Shown piece after piece: positions 11,267 through 20,072 of a DNA stretch of 64,000 nt. Source of the stretch: Streptococcus mitis (lineage in GTDB: Bacteria; Bacillota; Bacilli; Lactobacillales; Streptococcaceae); contig NZ_CP047883.1 of the NCBI RefSeq assembly GCF_013305725.1, positions 1,033,001 to 1,097,000 of the forward strand, in the 5' to 3' direction. Made by a program: the position numbers and the translations under genes. The notes under the pieces were generated by a model, which ran no database searches, was not told the origin of the DNA, and saw only the letters and a program-made list of their open reading frames with translations. Position 1 is the stretch's first letter. The number at the start of each line of letters is the position of its first letter.

Positions 11267-11295
11267 TTGAGAATTTTCTCATTTTATGATATATT
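11267..11295 (+). promoter_or_regulatory. Promoter of the polysaccharide operon
   Basis: TTGAGA (11267-11272), a 17-base spacer, then TATATT (11290-11295) with TG at 11287-11288, i.e. a -35 plus extended -10. It is the best promoter upstream of the 15-kb polysaccharide gene run and predicts a transcript start near 11302 and a leader of about 140 bases. Confidence 0.7.
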
Positions 11296-11362
11296 AAAAT
11301 TCGCTTTATACATAACGAGTATATATATTTATATTGATTCTGTATTTTCTGGTTTTAGTTAA

Positions 11363-11392
11363 CACACACATATATATATATATATATATATT
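11363..11392 (+). repeat. (CA)n/(TA)n dinucleotide microsatellite in the operon leader
   Basis: ACACACAC is followed by about 11 TA units, between the predicted transcript start and the ribosome site of the first gene. Such tracts change length by slipped-strand replication. In mRNA the UA tract lies about 50 bases upstream of the ribosome site. Confidence 0.85.
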
Positions 11393-11441
11393 AACATTGC
11401 TAGACGCACTTTTATATTTATGTGTATTATCAAGGAGAAAG

Positions 11442-12023
11442 ATGATGAACTATAGAAGAGCCAAGAGAATAATCGGTCTTCTGATTTCTATATTATTATT
11501 AATTTTAATAATCCCAATTTGTCTCATTGCTTGCTTCTTTATTGTCATCGAATCAAGCGGAAACCCCATTTACATGCAAGAAAGAGTTGGTTTAAATGGA
11601 CAAAAATTCATAATGTACAAACTACGTTCCATGTATTTAGATGCCGAGAAGAACGGATATCAATGGGCGGAAAAAAATGATCCACGGATAACGAAGATTG
11701 GACGTTTTATACGCAGAACTCGAATTGATGAATTTCCACAAATTATTAATATTATTAAAGGCGAGATGTCTATTATCGGTCCTCGACCAGAAAGACCAGA
11801 ATTTGTTAACGAATTTTTAAAATATATTCCTGATTTTAATGAGCGATTGGCTGTTCGTCCAGGAATTACAGGCTGGGCTCAGGTAAATGGTGGCTATGAA
11901 TTATCTCCAAAAGAAAAATTAGGATATGATGTTTACTATATCAGACATGAAAGTATTAAATTAGATTTCCTTATTTTACTAAAAACAATTAAAGTTATTT
12001 TTAATGGACATGGATTTAGATAA
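11442..12023 (+). CDS. Undecaprenyl-phosphate sugar-1-phosphate transferase (initiating transferase)
   Basis: 193 residues from the ATG at 11442, which has AAGGAG 6 bases upstream; an upstream TTG frame runs through the TA tract but has no ribosome site. One N-terminal membrane helix (about residues 10-33) is followed by the bacterial sugar transferase core: YKLRSMYLDAE, then RFIRRTRIDEFPQIINI, then MSIIGPRPERPEF and RPGITGWAQVNGG. It is the short catalytic form, without the multi-helix N-terminus of CpsE/WbaP. It would load the first sugar-phosphate onto undecaprenyl phosphate at the inner membrane face and start repeat-unit assembly. Confidence 0.93.
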   Translation: MMNYRRAKRIIGLLISILLLILIIPICLIACFFIVIESSGNPIYMQERVGLNGQKFIMYKLRSMYLDAEKNGYQWAEKNDPRITKIGRFIRRTRIDEFPQIINIIKGEMSIIGPRPERPEFVNEFLKYIPDFNERLAVRPGITGWAQVNGGYELSPKEKLGYDVYYIRHESIKLDFLILLKTIKVIFNGHGFR

Positions 12024-12061
12024 TTCAGATAGGGAAGAAAAGTAAAGGACAAAAATAAAAG

Positions 12062-12763
12062 ATGAGTATTTTCAATAAAAATATCAACAGAATTTTTACT
12101 TTAATTAAAAGTAAATTTCTGTTTCTAATCCTTTTTACATTAATAGGGACGACAGCAGTTGGTCTATATACTGTTTTTATCATTTCTCCTATATACAGTG
12201 TCTCCTCTAAGCTCATAATGAAGAACACTTCAAGCCAAACAAATGGTCAGAATAATGATACACAAACAATTGAAGCCATAAATCTCTTTCAAAGACAAGC
12301 TAAGACTTATTTAGAAATAGCAGATCTTCCTCCAGTAAAAGAAGATACCAATAAAGCATTAGGTTTGTCTCCGGATGAAATTGCTAAAATCAAATCGGTT
12401 AAATTAACAAATGACACAGGTTCTCAGTTGGTCACAGTAACAGTAAGAGCGCTAGATAGAGATTTAGGGGAGCGTTATATAAAAGAGTATGTAACTCAAT
12501 ACAAAAAATTTACAGCAGATCGATTAGGACGTGATAATTTATCAGTTGTTATAGAAGCTTTAGGAAGTAACAATCCAGTTTATCCTATTTTATGGAAAAA
12601 TCTTCTTGTATCTATTCTAGTATTTTCTTTCATAGGATTTAATATCATCTTTATTAAGTATGTATTGAGTGACTCGATTGATTCTTATGAAGATTTGGAA
12701 GAGCTTGTTGGGAAACCTGTCCTTGGCATGATTCCAACTATAGAGAAAAAGAAGAGAGGTTAG
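12062..12763 (+). CDS. wzd: Polysaccharide chain-length regulator / kinase activator, Wzd (CpsC)
   Basis: 233 residues with the Wzz-type layout: a membrane helix near residues 18-37, an outer loop of about 140 residues, and a second helix near 176-198 followed by a short cytosolic tail (EELVGKPVLGMIP) that contacts the kinase. In Gram-positive capsule systems this adaptor activates Wze and sets chain length. It lies 5 bases before wze. No LytR/CpsA or Wzh phosphatase gene precedes it, unlike the usual pneumococcal cpsABCD order. Confidence 0.9.
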   Translation: MSIFNKNINRIFTLIKSKFLFLILFTLIGTTAVGLYTVFIISPIYSVSSKLIMKNTSSQTNGQNNDTQTIEAINLFQRQAKTYLEIADLPPVKEDTNKALGLSPDEIAKIKSVKLTNDTGSQLVTVTVRALDRDLGERYIKEYVTQYKKFTADRLGRDNLSVVIEALGSNNPVYPILWKNLLVSILVFSFIGFNIIFIKYVLSDSIDSYEDLEELVGKPVLGMIPTIEKKKRG

Positions 12764-12767
12764 TACC

Positions 12768-13421
12768 ATGCATATAGAAGTTATCCATAATAGCAAATCT
12801 CTTGTAGCTGAGTCCTTTAGAACTTTAAGAAGTAATCTTCAGTTCTCAGAATTCGGAAAAAATATCAAATTGATTGTCGTTACAAGTGCCAATCCTAACG
12901 AAGGAAAGAGTGAAGTCAGTATCAATCTTGCTGCCTCTTTGGCTCAACAAGGGAAAAAAGTGATTATCATAGATGCAGATATGCGTAAACCAACCCAACA
13001 TAAATTAACAGAGCTAAACAACACTGTAGGATTAAGCACCTTTCTATTAAAAAGGTCAGGTGTAGATTCCATTAATCATTTGACGATAAATGATGTGAAT
13101 TTAGATGTACTGACTTCAGGACCTGTTCCGCCTAATCCTTCTGAGATGTTAGCTAGTTCTTCTATGGATGAAACACTTAAAGCATTTGAGGATTTTTATG
13201 ACTATGTCATTATCGATACACCTCCCTTGCTAGCAGCAACGGATGCTCAAATTTTAGCAAGTATTGCTGACGCCACACTTCTAGTCGTAGATACAAAAAA
13301 ATCAAAACGTCGACAGATCACTGAAGCAAAACGTAGATTAGATAATGTTGGAGCTAGACTACTTGGTGTGATAATGAATAAAATAGATTCACATAAAGAC
13401 ACCTATTATTACTATTATTAA
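12768..13421 (+). CDS. wze: Bacterial tyrosine autokinase, Wze (CpsD)
   Basis: 217 residues. BY-kinase motifs: Walker A region ANPNEGKSEVSINLA, Walker A' VIIIDADMRKP and Walker B YDYVIIDTPP. The C-terminus ends in five consecutive tyrosines, the autophosphorylation tail. The P-loop reads NEGKSE where the family usually has GEGKST, so a Thr that normally helps ligate Mg-ATP is Glu; activity should be tested. With Wzd it would regulate polymerisation and export at the membrane. Confidence 0.92.
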   Translation: MHIEVIHNSKSLVAESFRTLRSNLQFSEFGKNIKLIVVTSANPNEGKSEVSINLAASLAQQGKKVIIIDADMRKPTQHKLTELNNTVGLSTFLLKRSGVDSINHLTINDVNLDVLTSGPVPPNPSEMLASSSMDETLKAFEDFYDYVIIDTPPLLAATDAQILASIADATLLVVDTKKSKRRQITEAKRRLDNVGARLLGVIMNKIDSHKDTYYYYY

Positions 13422-13456
13422 AATAACTATTTGAAAGGCTAAGGATAAAGAAAAAA

Positions 13457-14557
13457 ATGGCAATCTATCTTTTAATGTTCGTTTATATCTCTTTCCTTGC
13501 CTTTTTCTCATTAAAATATGAGGATAAAGAACAAGAGTTAAGATTTCTTGTTCTTCCGACTTTCTTCTTTTTTTTAATCATTGCAGGTTTTCGTACTTCT
13601 AGCGTCGGAGGAGATTTAGGAACCTATATCCATATTTTTGAATCGAATCATTTACAACTTCCAGACTTATCACATTTCTTTAGTTCTCGATTTGAAATTG
13701 GTTATTTAGTAAGTAATATTTTTCTAAGAAACTTTAGTGATCACTATCCCTTTTTATTATTTGCCTATGCCTTTATAACTTTAGTTGCCTGGTTTTTTGT
13801 GCTTTATAAGCATTCTAAAAATGTTTACATGAGTTTATTGATTTACCTCAGCTCATTAGGACTCTTTTTTTATTCCTTATCAAATATCAGACAAGGTCTG
13901 GCGATTGCTTTAAGTTTTTTAGGATTTCATTACTTAGTAAAAAATAAGAAGGTTTTAGCATCGATATTTATCCTACTAACTCCCTTATTTCATACATCTG
14001 GTATCGTATGCCTCTTGTTTTTCCCCCTTAAAAAAATCGTTTTAAATAAAAGAATATACCAATTTGTGTTCCTTGTATTTCTTATTCTCTTTCCTTTCAT
14101 CAAACAAATTGCCACTACCTTTATTTCTTTCTTTCCTCAGTATACTTCCTATCTGGAATCATCATGGTTTTTGGAAAGCAATAAATGGGCACCCGTATTT
14201 TTAACAATTTGGTATGGTCTAGTTCTGGTCTTTGGAGAAGTAGTGATTAGAAAACAGAAATTATCGACTGAAGAAGAATTTATAAGAAGTCTATTTTTTA
14301 TCTCCTTTTTATTTACCGCGTCAACTTTGCAAACAAGTCTTTTTGGCAGATTTGCACACTATTTTACCCCCTTTATTTGCCTATATATCCCCATGATTTT
14401 ATCTAAAATAGGTGAAAAAAAAGTTCAGTGGATTTTATTTTATTTGGTGATATTGGTTTATGCTTCAATCTTTCTAGTCATTGTTTACTTTAAAGCTGAC
14501 TGGTACCATGTCGTTCCCTACCGTTCAGTTATTGTAGATTGGTTATTTGGAAATTAG
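13457..14557 (+). CDS. wzy: Wzy oligosaccharide repeat-unit polymerase (EpsG family)
   Basis: 366 residues, almost entirely hydrophobic, with about ten predicted membrane helices. The early motif FRTSSVGGDLGTYIHIF and the SNIRQGLAIALSFLGFHYL segment are characteristic of the EpsG-like polymerases. It would join lipid-linked repeat units at the outer face of the membrane. It sits between the chain-length pair and the glycosyltransferases, as expected for a Wzx/Wzy locus. Confidence 0.87.
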   Translation: MAIYLLMFVYISFLAFFSLKYEDKEQELRFLVLPTFFFFLIIAGFRTSSVGGDLGTYIHIFESNHLQLPDLSHFFSSRFEIGYLVSNIFLRNFSDHYPFLLFAYAFITLVAWFFVLYKHSKNVYMSLLIYLSSLGLFFYSLSNIRQGLAIALSFLGFHYLVKNKKVLASIFILLTPLFHTSGIVCLLFFPLKKIVLNKRIYQFVFLVFLILFPFIKQIATTFISFFPQYTSYLESSWFLESNKWAPVFLTIWYGLVLVFGEVVIRKQKLSTEEEFIRSLFFISFLFTASTLQTSLFGRFAHYFTPFICLYIPMILSKIGEKKVQWILFYLVILVYASIFLVIVYFKADWYHVVPYRSVIVDWLFGN

Positions 14558-14573
14558 GTTTAGGAGTTATAAA

Positions 14574-15407
14574 ATGAAATTTTCAGTTTTAACTACAGTC
14601 TATAAAAAAGAGACTCCTAGAAATTTAAGGAAAAGTTTACTAAGCTCTTACCATCAGACCATTAAACCGACAGAAATCATTTTAGTTTGTGATGGTGCAT
14701 TGACAGAAGAGTTAGATAGAGAAATCGAAAAGTTGCAGAGAGAAATCCCCATTTTAAAGGTTTTCCATTTACCTGAAAACTTAGGCTCTGGACCAGCTTC
14801 CCTCTTTGGAGTTAATCAATGTCAAGCAGAATTCATTGCAAGAATGGACAGTGATGACTATTCTCTAGAAACAAGGTTTGAGAAGCAAGTAGCAGCCTTT
14901 GAAAAAAATCCCAATCTCATCATGGTTGGTTCCAATATCCTAGAGAAAAATACAGAATTTACCGCCTTAAAGAAAGTACCAGAAACTACAGCCGAAATTC
15001 GTCAATATTCGAAAATGAGAAATCCCTTTAATAATCCATCGAGTATGATGAAAAAAGAGTATATCTTGAAGGCTGGCAATTATCGTAAATTCCGTTACCT
15101 AGAGGATTATGACCTCACAATGAGATTATTACACGATAATCCAACTAAGGATTTTTTGAATATCCAGGAACCTTTAGTAGTCATGCAGACAAATGATTCA
15201 AGCTATCTGCGGAGGGGCGGTTTCCTGTATGTAAAGACTGACTTTATGCTCCAATTAGATTTTTATCGCAGAAGAGATATTACTTTAGTAGAATTTCTTA
15301 GAAATATTTTCCTTCGTAATGCGATTCGAATTCTTCCGAATTCAATTAGGAAATGGGTCTATAAGAAAAAAATGAGAGAAGATGTAGAGGTGGTTAGGAA
15401 GATATGA
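14574..15407 (+). CDS. Glycosyltransferase family 2
   Basis: 277 residues from the ATG at 14574 (TAGGAG 9 bases upstream); the frame is open to 14547 but would overlap wzy without a ribosome site. A GT-A fold is indicated by SVLTTVYKKETP at the N-terminus, the nucleotide-sugar DXD-like motif ARMDSDDYS near residues 93-101, and the acceptor-side ED motif RYLEDYDLTMRLL. This pattern resembles the galactosyl/rhamnosyl WchF-AmsE-like GT2 group. It overlaps the next gene by ATGA. Confidence 0.88.
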   Translation: MKFSVLTTVYKKETPRNLRKSLLSSYHQTIKPTEIILVCDGALTEELDREIEKLQREIPILKVFHLPENLGSGPASLFGVNQCQAEFIARMDSDDYSLETRFEKQVAAFEKNPNLIMVGSNILEKNTEFTALKKVPETTAEIRQYSKMRNPFNNPSSMMKKEYILKAGNYRKFRYLEDYDLTMRLLHDNPTKDFLNIQEPLVVMQTNDSSYLRRGGFLYVKTDFMLQLDFYRRRDITLVEFLRNIFLRNAIRILPNSIRKWVYKKKMREDVEVVRKI

Positions 15408-15802
15408 AAAGAGTCATTACATACGGAACATTTGATTTATTGCATTACGGTCATATTAATCTTTTAAAAAGGGCAAAATCCTTAGGAGATTATCTCATAG
15501 TTGGACTTTCTACCAATGAGTTCAATAGACTGGAAAAAAATAAAGAATGTTATTTTGATTACGAGAAAAGAAAATCTCTATTAGAGGCTATCAGATATGT
15601 GGATCTCGTTATACCAGAAGAAAATTGGGATCAAAAAATCTCAGACATAGAAAAGTATCATGCTGATGTGTTTGTCATTGGAGATGATTGGCAGGGAAAA
15701 TTTGATTATTTAAGTGATTTTGGAATAGAGGTTGTTTACCTATCACGAACAAAAGAAATTTCAACAACTAAGATAAAGAATGATTTGAATCAAGGGAACT
15801 AG
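15404..15802 (+). CDS. tagD: Glycerol-3-phosphate cytidylyltransferase (TagD-like)
   Basis: 132 residues, the normal size for TagD/Gct. It has the TYGTFDLLHYGH nucleotide-binding motif with HxGH (residues 6-17) and the C-terminal signature RTKEISTTKIK. It makes CDP-glycerol from CTP and sn-glycerol-3-phosphate. Together with the glycerophosphotransferase two genes on, it predicts a glycerol-phosphate branch or backbone in this polymer. Start and stop overlap the preceding GT2 gene by four bases. Confidence 0.92.
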   Translation: MKRVITYGTFDLLHYGHINLLKRAKSLGDYLIVGLSTNEFNRLEKNKECYFDYEKRKSLLEAIRYVDLVIPEENWDQKISDIEKYHADVFVIGDDWQGKFDYLSDFGIEVVYLSRTKEISTTKIKNDLNQGN

Positions 15803-15803
15803 G

Positions 15804-16883
15804 ATGAAATATCAGGTCATACATGTAACAGGTGGTGTAAGGAATACCATGAGTGGGGTACAAAGTTTTATCAAAAACCATATCCTAACTGATGATCAAG
15901 AGTTTGAATATATGGTAGGTGAGTCAAATGGAGACTCTCATTTCCCATTTAATCAATACCTAGATGAAAAAGAAATTAAACGAATTGTATTTCCTGCCCT
16001 AAAGATTTCTAAACTATTTGCCTATGCGAGAGAGTGCCGACAATTTTATGAAACGAATAAAATTGACATTCTCCATGTCCATAATCCTATAACCGCTTTT
16101 ATACATAATTACTATGCTCGAAAAAATGGTGTTCCAGTTAGGATTTACCACAATCATAGTAGCCAATTTTCAGACACTTGGTTAAAAAGTATTCGCAATC
16201 GATTTTTGGTCTTTTTAGCTTTGAAAAATGCGACCCATCGTATCTCTTGTGGCCAATTAGCTGGACTTAAGATATTTGGAAAGAAATCATTTCAAATCCT
16301 CCCAAATGCTATTGCCATCAATAAGTATCGGTTTTCTCCAACTTTTAGAGAAGAAATTCGAAAAGAGTTTCATATAGCTGAACATCAAAAAGTAGTTGGG
16401 ATGATTGGTATCTTAAATCCTTTCAAAAATCAGAGTTTTTTGATTGAAATTGCTAAAGAATTGCCTGATGTTACTTTTTTCTTTGTTGGTGAAGGACCAG
16501 ATCGTTCAATTTTAGAAGGAAAAAGTAAGAAATTGAAGAATATTATCTTTACAGGAAAAAGAGATGATGTTCATAAATTTTATTCAGCCTTTGATATTTT
16601 TGCCTTTCCTTCTTTGTATGAAGGTTTCCCAATCGTGCTGGTAGAAGCTCAGTGTTCCGGAGTCAATATTATCATGAATGAAACGATTGATCCGACAACT
16701 CAGATAGTTGGTGAACTCTGTACAGCTATGCCTCTAGATAAGGATAAATGGGTAAACTATATCGAAAAGGCGCCTATCAATGAGAAACAACGACAGCTAA
16801 ATGAACACCTAAAGCCGTTTGACATTGAAGAAAATGTTCAAAATTTAAAAGAAATTTATAAGCAAGGTTTAAAAAGAGAATGA
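15804..16883 (+). CDS. Glycosyltransferase family 4
   Basis: 359 residues, GT-B fold. The N-terminal acceptor domain starts VIHVTGGVRNTMSGVQSF and continues with DILHVHNPITAF. The C-terminal donor domain has IGILNPFKNQSFLIEIA, VGEGPDRSILE and the E-x7-E motif SLYEGFPIVLVEAQCSG. It is closest in character to the EpsF/WcaL-like GT4 proteins of streptococcal exopolysaccharide loci. The start is 1 base after the tagD stop, and its end overlaps the next gene by ATGA. Confidence 0.88.
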   Translation: MKYQVIHVTGGVRNTMSGVQSFIKNHILTDDQEFEYMVGESNGDSHFPFNQYLDEKEIKRIVFPALKISKLFAYARECRQFYETNKIDILHVHNPITAFIHNYYARKNGVPVRIYHNHSSQFSDTWLKSIRNRFLVFLALKNATHRISCGQLAGLKIFGKKSFQILPNAIAINKYRFSPTFREEIRKEFHIAEHQKVVGMIGILNPFKNQSFLIEIAKELPDVTFFFVGEGPDRSILEGKSKKLKNIIFTGKRDDVHKFYSAFDIFAFPSLYEGFPIVLVEAQCSGVNIIMNETIDPTTQIVGELCTAMPLDKDKWVNYIEKAPINEKQRQLNEHLKPFDIEENVQNLKEIYKQGLKRE

Positions 16884-17989
16884 TTAACTATTTAAAACCC
16901 TTACTTTTTAAAGTAAGTGATTTTACTTATAAAATAAATAAAATGATTCCCAAGAAAAGGAACAGAATTGTTCTCTATTCTAATTGGGGGTTTAGAGATA
17001 ATCTTAGAACCCTCTATCACTATTTAGTGGATAATAACTATCAGGAAACTTATGAAATTATTTGTGCTTCAAATGATTTTTATCATTTAGAAAAAGAACA
17101 TGATGTAAAGTATGTTTCTATTTATCGAGGTTTCTTTTATTTTTTAACATCTAAATATTTTTTCTATTCATTTGGCAAGTATCCCATCAAACCTACTCCA
17201 AACCAGATGGTTGTCAACTTGTGGCATGGAATGCCCTTGAAAAAAATTGGGAATCTTGAAGTTGGCATGGAAAAGATTGACTATAATTTCTTTACAAAAT
17301 TAGTCTCCTCTTCAGAATTATTTACTCCAATCATGAAAGCTGCTTTTAATGCTAAAGATGAGCAGATGCTTCTTGTTGGAAATATTCGAAATGATGAGCT
17401 CTTTAAAGAGAAAAAAGAGAAGAAAATCATTTGGATGCCAACTTATCGTAATTCTAAAAATTATCATGACAGCCAAGCAGCATTGATATTTTCTTTAGAA
17501 GAAGAGGATTTTCAAAACATTGAAGAACTACTCTCAAACTATGGGTATCAACTTTATATTAAACTTCACCCTCTTGAGGAATCTCAGTTAAAATTTGAAA
17601 TGAATTATTCGACCATTCATCTATTGTCAGAAGATATCATTAGTGAGCGGTATGGAACTTTATATACCTTTTTGGGCACAACCAGTGCATTAATTACAGA
17701 TTATTCTTCAGTATTTTTAGATTATTATTTATTAAATAGACCAGTAGCATTTACTATTAATGATTACGAAGAATATAAGGACAAACGTGGTTTTGTATTT
17801 GAAGATGTTAAGAGTCTTATGGTTGGGAGTGTCATTCGTGATTCACACGATTTATTAGAGTTCCTAGAGAGTGTCATGAAATCTGAAGATACTTATATTG
17901 ACGAACGAAAAAAAGTCAATAATAGAGTCAATGCTATTCAAAAAGATTTTACAAAGACACTTTTGGATGAAATTGGATTAGAGAAATAA
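16880..17989 (+). CDS. CDP-glycerol:poly/oligosaccharide glycerophosphotransferase (TagB/TagF family)
   Basis: 369 residues, the size of a single-domain TagB-like enzyme. Landmark motifs are VVNLWHGMPLKKIG (catalytic His of NxWHGxPLK), MPTYRNS, IKLHPLEE and ITDYSSVFLDYYLLNRPV, which binds the CDP-glycerol phosphates. It transfers glycerol phosphate from CDP-glycerol onto the growing repeat unit on the cytosolic membrane surface. The CDP-glycerol synthase is encoded two genes upstream. Confidence 0.92.
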   Translation: MINYLKPLLFKVSDFTYKINKMIPKKRNRIVLYSNWGFRDNLRTLYHYLVDNNYQETYEIICASNDFYHLEKEHDVKYVSIYRGFFYFLTSKYFFYSFGKYPIKPTPNQMVVNLWHGMPLKKIGNLEVGMEKIDYNFFTKLVSSSELFTPIMKAAFNAKDEQMLLVGNIRNDELFKEKKEKKIIWMPTYRNSKNYHDSQAALIFSLEEEDFQNIEELLSNYGYQLYIKLHPLEESQLKFEMNYSTIHLLSEDIISERYGTLYTFLGTTSALITDYSSVFLDYYLLNRPVAFTINDYEEYKDKRGFVFEDVKSLMVGSVIRDSHDLLEFLESVMKSEDTYIDERKKVNNRVNAIQKDFTKTLLDEIGLEK

Positions 17990-18003
17990 GGTTAGGATAA
18001 AGA

Positions 18004-18984
18004 ATGATTAGTGTAATCGTACCCGTTTATAATGTAGAAACTTATCTGGAAGAATGTTTAGACAGCATTCAAAACCAAACCTATACAGACCTTGAAGTCA
18101 TTTTAGTCAATGATGGTTCAACAGATGGATCAAAAGCTATTTGTGAGCGTTATTGCCAAACAGATAAGCGTTTCCGATTAATCAATCAAAGCAACCAAGG
18201 CCAAAGTGTTGCACGAAATACAGGTGTAACAGCTTCAAGAGGCGAATTCATTGCATTTGTTGATAGTGATGACATGATCCTAGCGAATTATTTAGAAACC
18301 TTAATGCAACATATGGGCGAAGACGTAGATATTGTAGAAAGTCAGTTCACCGTACATAAAAAGGATTTCTTGGCAGAAAATTCTCAAGATATCAAGATCA
18401 TTTTTGAGGGAAATTCTGAAGAAGCAGTGAAGGTAGTCCCTAACCATCTACTAAGTGTCAATCCAGTCACAAAGCTCTATAGAAGAGCTATTGTCGAATC
18501 TGTCCCCTACCTAGAAGAGCTCATTTTTGAAGATATTTATAGTGGCATTGGTATGCTTAAATATATACGAAATATTATTAAAATCGATTATGTAGGGTAT
18601 TATTACCGTCAACATTCATCTAGTACGATGCATAGAACATTTACAGAGAAAAATCTAGATGTGTTTACAGTAAGTGACCAATTGATTGACTTGTATTCTG
18701 ATAGGGAAGAACTTCTTCCTTATATTGGTAAATACCTAGTTCATGTAGCAACCATGCATTATCAAGACTATATTCAAAAAGGAAATCCATATGCAGAAGT
18801 CTATAATCAGAAATTGGCCGACTATGTAACTATCACCAAGAAAAATCCAGACTTAGCTAGATCGTCACGTTTGATTAAGCTCTATAATGTTTGCCCAAAA
18901 TATTATAATTCAATTGTATTCCCACTCTATTACGCAATTTGGAAATTCAAAAATGGCATTAAAGAAGTAAAGCTAGATGAATAA
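18004..18984 (+). CDS. Glycosyltransferase family 2, tandem paralogue 1 of 4
   Basis: 326 residues. The N-terminal GT-A domain has ISVIVPVYNVETYLEECL, VILVNDGSTDGSK and FVDSDD (residues near 90). The C-terminal half has the shared YYYRQHSSSTM segment followed by a helical region. The first of four adjacent genes with the same architecture. The donor sugar is unknown; similar proteins add hexoses or phosphosugars in streptococcal capsules. Confidence 0.88.
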   Translation: MISVIVPVYNVETYLEECLDSIQNQTYTDLEVILVNDGSTDGSKAICERYCQTDKRFRLINQSNQGQSVARNTGVTASRGEFIAFVDSDDMILANYLETLMQHMGEDVDIVESQFTVHKKDFLAENSQDIKIIFEGNSEEAVKVVPNHLLSVNPVTKLYRRAIVESVPYLEELIFEDIYSGIGMLKYIRNIIKIDYVGYYYRQHSSSTMHRTFTEKNLDVFTVSDQLIDLYSDREELLPYIGKYLVHVATMHYQDYIQKGNPYAEVYNQKLADYVTITKKNPDLARSSRLIKLYNVCPKYYNSIVFPLYYAIWKFKNGIKEVKLDE

Positions 18985-19009
18985 ACATAAATGAGAAGGA
19001 AATTATTTT

Positions 19010-20017
19010 ATGATTAGCGTTATCGTGCCCGTTTATAATGTGGAAGAATATTTAGAAGAATGTCTAGAAAGTATTCAACATCAAACTTATACAGATATTG
19101 AAGTCATCTTAGTAAACGATGGTTCAACGGACACCTCAAAAGAGATTTGCGAACGATTTTGCCAGATAGATAGTCGCTTTAGATTGATTAATCAAGAAAA
19201 CCAAGGACAAAGTGTCGCGAGAAATCGTGGTGTCGAAGAATCAGTTGGACAATATATTATGTTTGTGGATAGCGATGATGTGATCAATACAAGCGTGTTA
19301 GAAGTATTACTTCCTTACATGAAGATGGATGTAGATATCGTAGAATGTAGAATGACAAGAAATAAAGAAGAGTTCTTTCTTAATAGAACTTCTACAATTG
19401 CATTCGAAGGAAATGCTAAAAAAGCAATTCTTAATTGTATTGCGTTTAAAGAAGTGAAGTTTTGTGCTTTTACGAAATTATATAGAAGAGAAATTGTTGA
19501 AAAAGTTCCATTTTTAGAAGGTTATATTTATGAAGATGTCTTTACAGGAATAAATTATTTAAAACATATTCGAAAAATAGTAATTGTTGATTATATCGGT
19601 TATTACTATCGTGTTCGTCCCAATAGTACTATGACAAAATCCTTTAATGAAAAAGATTTAGATATTTTTAAAGTGGGAAATCAGTTAATAGATTCTTTTA
19701 AAAATGATGAAGATATGCTTCCTTATATTGGATATTTTATGTTTTATATAGGTCATGGACACTATTTAAAAGATGGGATAAATAAGGAGAATCCATATGT
19801 CGATTTATATGAAGATTTTATTCGAAACGCTGCTTTTATAGCAAAGCAATCCAAGGAAGTTGTCCAGAAATATCGTTTATTGCGACTGTACTTACTTGCT
19901 CCAAAATATTATACAACGATTACTCATCCCATTTATACAAGTATACAAAAGATTTGGATATCTACTAAAAAAGTAATGAATCATCTAAATGATAAATTAC
20001 ATATAGGAAAAAATTGA
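19010..20017 (+). CDS. Glycosyltransferase family 2, tandem paralogue 2 of 4
   Basis: 335 residues with the same motifs as its neighbours (ISVIVPVYNVEEYLEECL, VNDGSTD, FVDSDD and YYYRVRPNSTM). The acceptor half differs from paralogue 1 mainly in the middle (residues about 110-160). AAGGAAA precedes the ATG. It is a product of tandem duplication within the operon, diverged enough that a different acceptor is likely. Confidence 0.88.
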   Translation: MISVIVPVYNVEEYLEECLESIQHQTYTDIEVILVNDGSTDTSKEICERFCQIDSRFRLINQENQGQSVARNRGVEESVGQYIMFVDSDDVINTSVLEVLLPYMKMDVDIVECRMTRNKEEFFLNRTSTIAFEGNAKKAILNCIAFKEVKFCAFTKLYRREIVEKVPFLEGYIYEDVFTGINYLKHIRKIVIVDYIGYYYRVRPNSTMTKSFNEKDLDIFKVGNQLIDSFKNDEDMLPYIGYFMFYIGHGHYLKDGINKENPYVDLYEDFIRNAAFIAKQSKEVVQKYRLLRLYLLAPKYYTTITHPIYTSIQKIWISTKKVMNHLNDKLHIGKN

Positions 20018-20072
20018 TTGCCTGAATATATAGGGTAATACACTAAATTTTAAAGGAGATGTCAGAATAAAA

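Noticed and set aside
11334..11441. N-terminal extension of the sugar transferase through the TA tract (TTG start)
   Set aside because: No ribosome site at 11334, while AAGGAG sits 6 bases before the ATG at 11442. Kept only as a speculative note in the microsatellite finding.
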